Assembly: GCA_018399375.1 (NCBI GenBank)
Contig: JAGYOV010000033.1
Location: forward strand, 1 to 8,191
From: Dehalococcoidia bacterium
Lineage (GTDB): Bacteria > Chloroflexota > Dehalococcoidia > GIF9 > AB-539-J10
Direction of reading: 5' to 3'
DNA: 8,191 nucleotides
Made by a program: the position numbers and the translations under genes. The notes beneath the pieces were generated by a model, which was not told the DNA's origin, searched no databases, and saw nothing but the letters and a program-made list of their open reading frames with translations. Shown here in pieces: positions 6,922 to 8,191 of the stretch (position 1 is its first letter; every line of letters begins with the position of its first letter).

Positions 6922-7670
6922 TTCTCGTCCTGAGCATGGAGTAACCGCAATCTGATGAGATCTTCTCCCTGCTGCATCTCTTCCTCCTCTATCACTACAG
7001 GCTGATTCATAACTTCTGCTATTAACGAAGCTGCTATCGAGGCGGTGGGGCTACCCAGACTTTGCTCTGCCCAGTAGGCCTCGTTTTTTCTCAGGCGCGG
7101 GTGGTAGACCACAACCTCGGCTTTACTGCCGTTAATTCTGATATCTGCACCGGCAGCGATGTCCAGAATGCCTGCCAGGATAGTAGTAAGCGCAGTGCTC
7201 ATCTCTTCGGAGGATGTCCCTACATCTGCCTCCAGCATGCCCATGATGTTAGATCCCGCCGTAGTTACCAGTATTCCCATATCCTCGGGGAGCTCTCCAC
7301 AGGAGACTATCAGTCTCCTCTCCAGGGGCTTGTTTATTGCAGGAAAGTGAAGATCGCTGTGGAGGGGAATAAGAGCCCGTGGCTTTCCTCCTGCTAGGCG
7401 GGAAGGCAGGTATATCCCCTTGGATTTTAGTCCCATTTCCTCCAGGAGGGAATTCAGGTTCTCCAGCCCTGTCTCCATGAGAAGTATGCTCATCTCCGGA
7501 GATATTTTTGGTCTGGCCCTGCCCAGGACCAGGCATACCGCCCCCAACACCATCATGGCCATGCCAAGGGAGATCAGCGGTACGGAGCGCAGCATAATAT
7601 AAGATGTGGGTACGAGCCCTATGCCCGCTATGAGCAAACCCCATCCCAGCTCGCTATACCGGTTTTTCAT
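6918..7670 (-). CDS. Two-helix membrane protein with conserved-looking cytosolic domain, unassigned
   Basis: The 250 residues start with two hydrophobic helices (about 9-27 and 30-50) followed by RARPK, which points to the rest being cytosolic. The soluble part has an acidic, helical start (about 57-80), then LPSRLAGGKPRALIPL near 90-105, a long Ala/Ile/Leu-rich helix around 160-180, and a C-terminal SLGSPTASIAASLIAEV patch that looks like a conserved family motif. I faintly associate this pattern with uncharacterised archaeal and Chloroflexota membrane proteins (possibly the DUF7982 type) but cannot confirm it. It is the first gene of the four-gene leftward operon. The ATG at 7670 has only a weak AGG upstream. 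No enzymatic motif is visible. Confidence 0.85.
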   Translation of the reverse strand: MKNRYSELGWGLLIAGIGLVPTSYIMLRSVPLISLGMAMMVLGAVCLVLGRARPKISPEMSILLMETGLENLNSLLEEMGLKSKGIYLPSRLAGGKPRALIPLHSDLHFPAINKPLERRLIVSCGELPEDMGILVTTAGSNIMGMLEADVGTSSEEMSTALTTILAGILDIAAGADIRINGSKAEVVVYHPRLRKNEAYWAEQSLGSPTASIAASLIAEVMNQPVVIEEEEMQQGEDLIRLRLLHAQDEK

Positions 7671-7768
7671 AACCTGTTCCCCGACCAGGGAATTTGAGGG
7701 CTATCCCCGGGACAAACAACATTGTATATAATAACATCGCCAGAATGAATTAGGTAGGTATTGCCCTG
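7671..7768. promoter_or_regulatory. Divergent promoter region
   Basis: These 98 bases separate two divergent genes. A perfect TATAAT on the plus strand (7727-7732) lies about 37 bases before the GTG at 7769, but no good -35 box sits 16-18 bases upstream. On the minus strand the same AT-rich core gives TACAAT with a poor -35. The region must drive both the four-gene leftward operon and the rightward flavoprotein; exact boxes are uncertain. Confidence 0.4.
7751..7759 (+). promoter_or_regulatory. Ribosome binding site for the GTG start at 7769
   Basis: TAGGTAGGT lies nine bases before GTG at 7769. An in-frame TAG at 7751-7753 limits how far upstream the start can be. GTG is therefore the best start, with ATT at 7760 the only other, rarer option. 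Confidence 0.5.
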
Positions 7769-8191
7769 GTGGAACAGCTTTACGATGTTGCAATAGTAGG
7801 AGCGGGGCCGGCGGGTAGCCATGTGGCCTACCTGCTGGCTGCTTCTGGCTATAGCGTAGCCGTTTTCGAGCAGAAGAATGAAGCCGGAGTGGGTGCATGC
7901 TGCACGGGGATAGTCAGTGCTGATTGTCTTGACTCCTTTGGCCTTGGCCCGGAGGTGGTGCGGGCCAGAGTAAACGGGGCTAGGTTCTTCTCTCCTTCGG
8001 GGAGATGTCTGAAGTTACACAGCGACGGAGTGCAAATATACATAGTGGACAGGGCTTCCCTTGATATGGCACTCGCCGAAAAGGCACAGTTGCACGGTGC
8101 CAGATACTTTTTTTCTTCTAGGGTTACCGACATCGCTGTAGAACATGACAGAGTAAGAGTTGAGACTTTGCACAGTGTCTTTCCGAAAATT
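7769..8191 (+). CDS. FAD-dependent geranylgeranyl-reductase-family oxidoreductase (partial, C-terminus off the right edge)
   Basis: The frame is open for 141 codons from GTG at 7769 to the window end. The N-terminus, YDVAIVGAGPAGSHVAYLLA, is a classic Rossmann FAD-binding site (GxGPAG), with the ribose-binding acidic residue in VAVFEQK near residue 34. CCTGIVS (about 45-51) sits where geranylgeranyl reductases carry their conserved Cys-Gly loop. VDRASLDMALAEKAQLHGARY (about 103-123) matches the family's R-x-x-D/L-helix before the second nucleotide-contact strand. Such enzymes reduce double bonds of isoprenoid chains in lipids, quinones or chlorophyll. About 140 of an expected 370-400 residues are visible, so the substrate-binding half is missing. 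A different flavoprotein monooxygenase-like role cannot be excluded. Confidence 0.85.
   Translation, partial: MEQLYDVAIVGAGPAGSHVAYLLAASGYSVAVFEQKNEAGVGACCTGIVSADCLDSFGLGPEVVRARVNGARFFSPSGRCLKLHSDGVQIYIVDRASLDMALAEKAQLHGARYFFSSRVTDIAVEHDRVRVETLHSVFPKI

Noticed and set aside
7701..8133. Minus-strand frames at the right end
   Set aside because: They are antisense to the flavoprotein, whose GxGPAG site identifies the true frame.
1..8191. CRISPR array, tRNA, rRNA or transposase
   Set aside because: No regularly spaced repeats, cloverleaf-like sequence, rRNA sequence or transposase motif was seen on either strand.

Overview
The window looks like a bacterial chromosome fragment of medium GC content. 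It has strong AGGAGG-type ribosome binding sites, a near-consensus sigma-70 promoter ahead of a universal stress protein gene, and tightly packed operons with 4-base start/stop overlaps. The gene set resembles what I would expect from anaerobic Chloroflexota, perhaps Dehalococcoidia, because it combines a MoxR/DUF58 group, Ig-like plus DUF4129 membrane proteins, and a geranylgeranyl-reductase-like flavoprotein. Related envelope clusters also occur in methanogenic archaea. The phylum is an inference and no marker gene is present to prove it.

Layout from left to right: (i) 1-2143, minus strand, a two-gene operon of a MoxR AAA+ ATPase (1196-2143) followed by a membrane-anchored DUF58 protein whose start overlaps the moxR stop (ATGA) and which runs off the left edge. 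(ii) 2144-2760, an AT-rich regulatory stretch with a candidate leftward promoter for moxR, a strong rightward promoter for uspA, and a degenerate two-block repeat. (iii) 2761-3261, plus strand, a universal stress protein. (iv) 3262-3667, a gap with no convincing gene, holding an 8-bp hairpin. (v) 3668-7670, minus strand, a four-gene operon transcribed leftward: a two-helix membrane protein with an unassigned cytosolic domain, a small integral membrane protein, a large secreted or membrane protein (coiled coil, three Ig-like domains, membrane helix, DUF4129 tail), and a DUF4350-like membrane protein. (vi) 7671-7768, a short divergent promoter region. (vii) 7769 to the right edge, plus strand, the N-terminal part of an FAD-dependent geranylgeranyl-reductase-family protein.

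MoxR, DUF58, DUF4350 and DUF4129 proteins are known to co-occur, often with a transglutaminase-like protein, and are thought to form an AAA+-driven membrane or envelope remodelling or assembly system. Here all those parts lie on the minus strand but are split into two operons by a plus-strand uspA with its own promoter. No transglutaminase is visible. The DUF58 protein has lost the usual metal-binding (MIDAS) residues and the MoxR has an altered sensor-1 residue. The set therefore looks like a divergent version of this system whose target is unknown.
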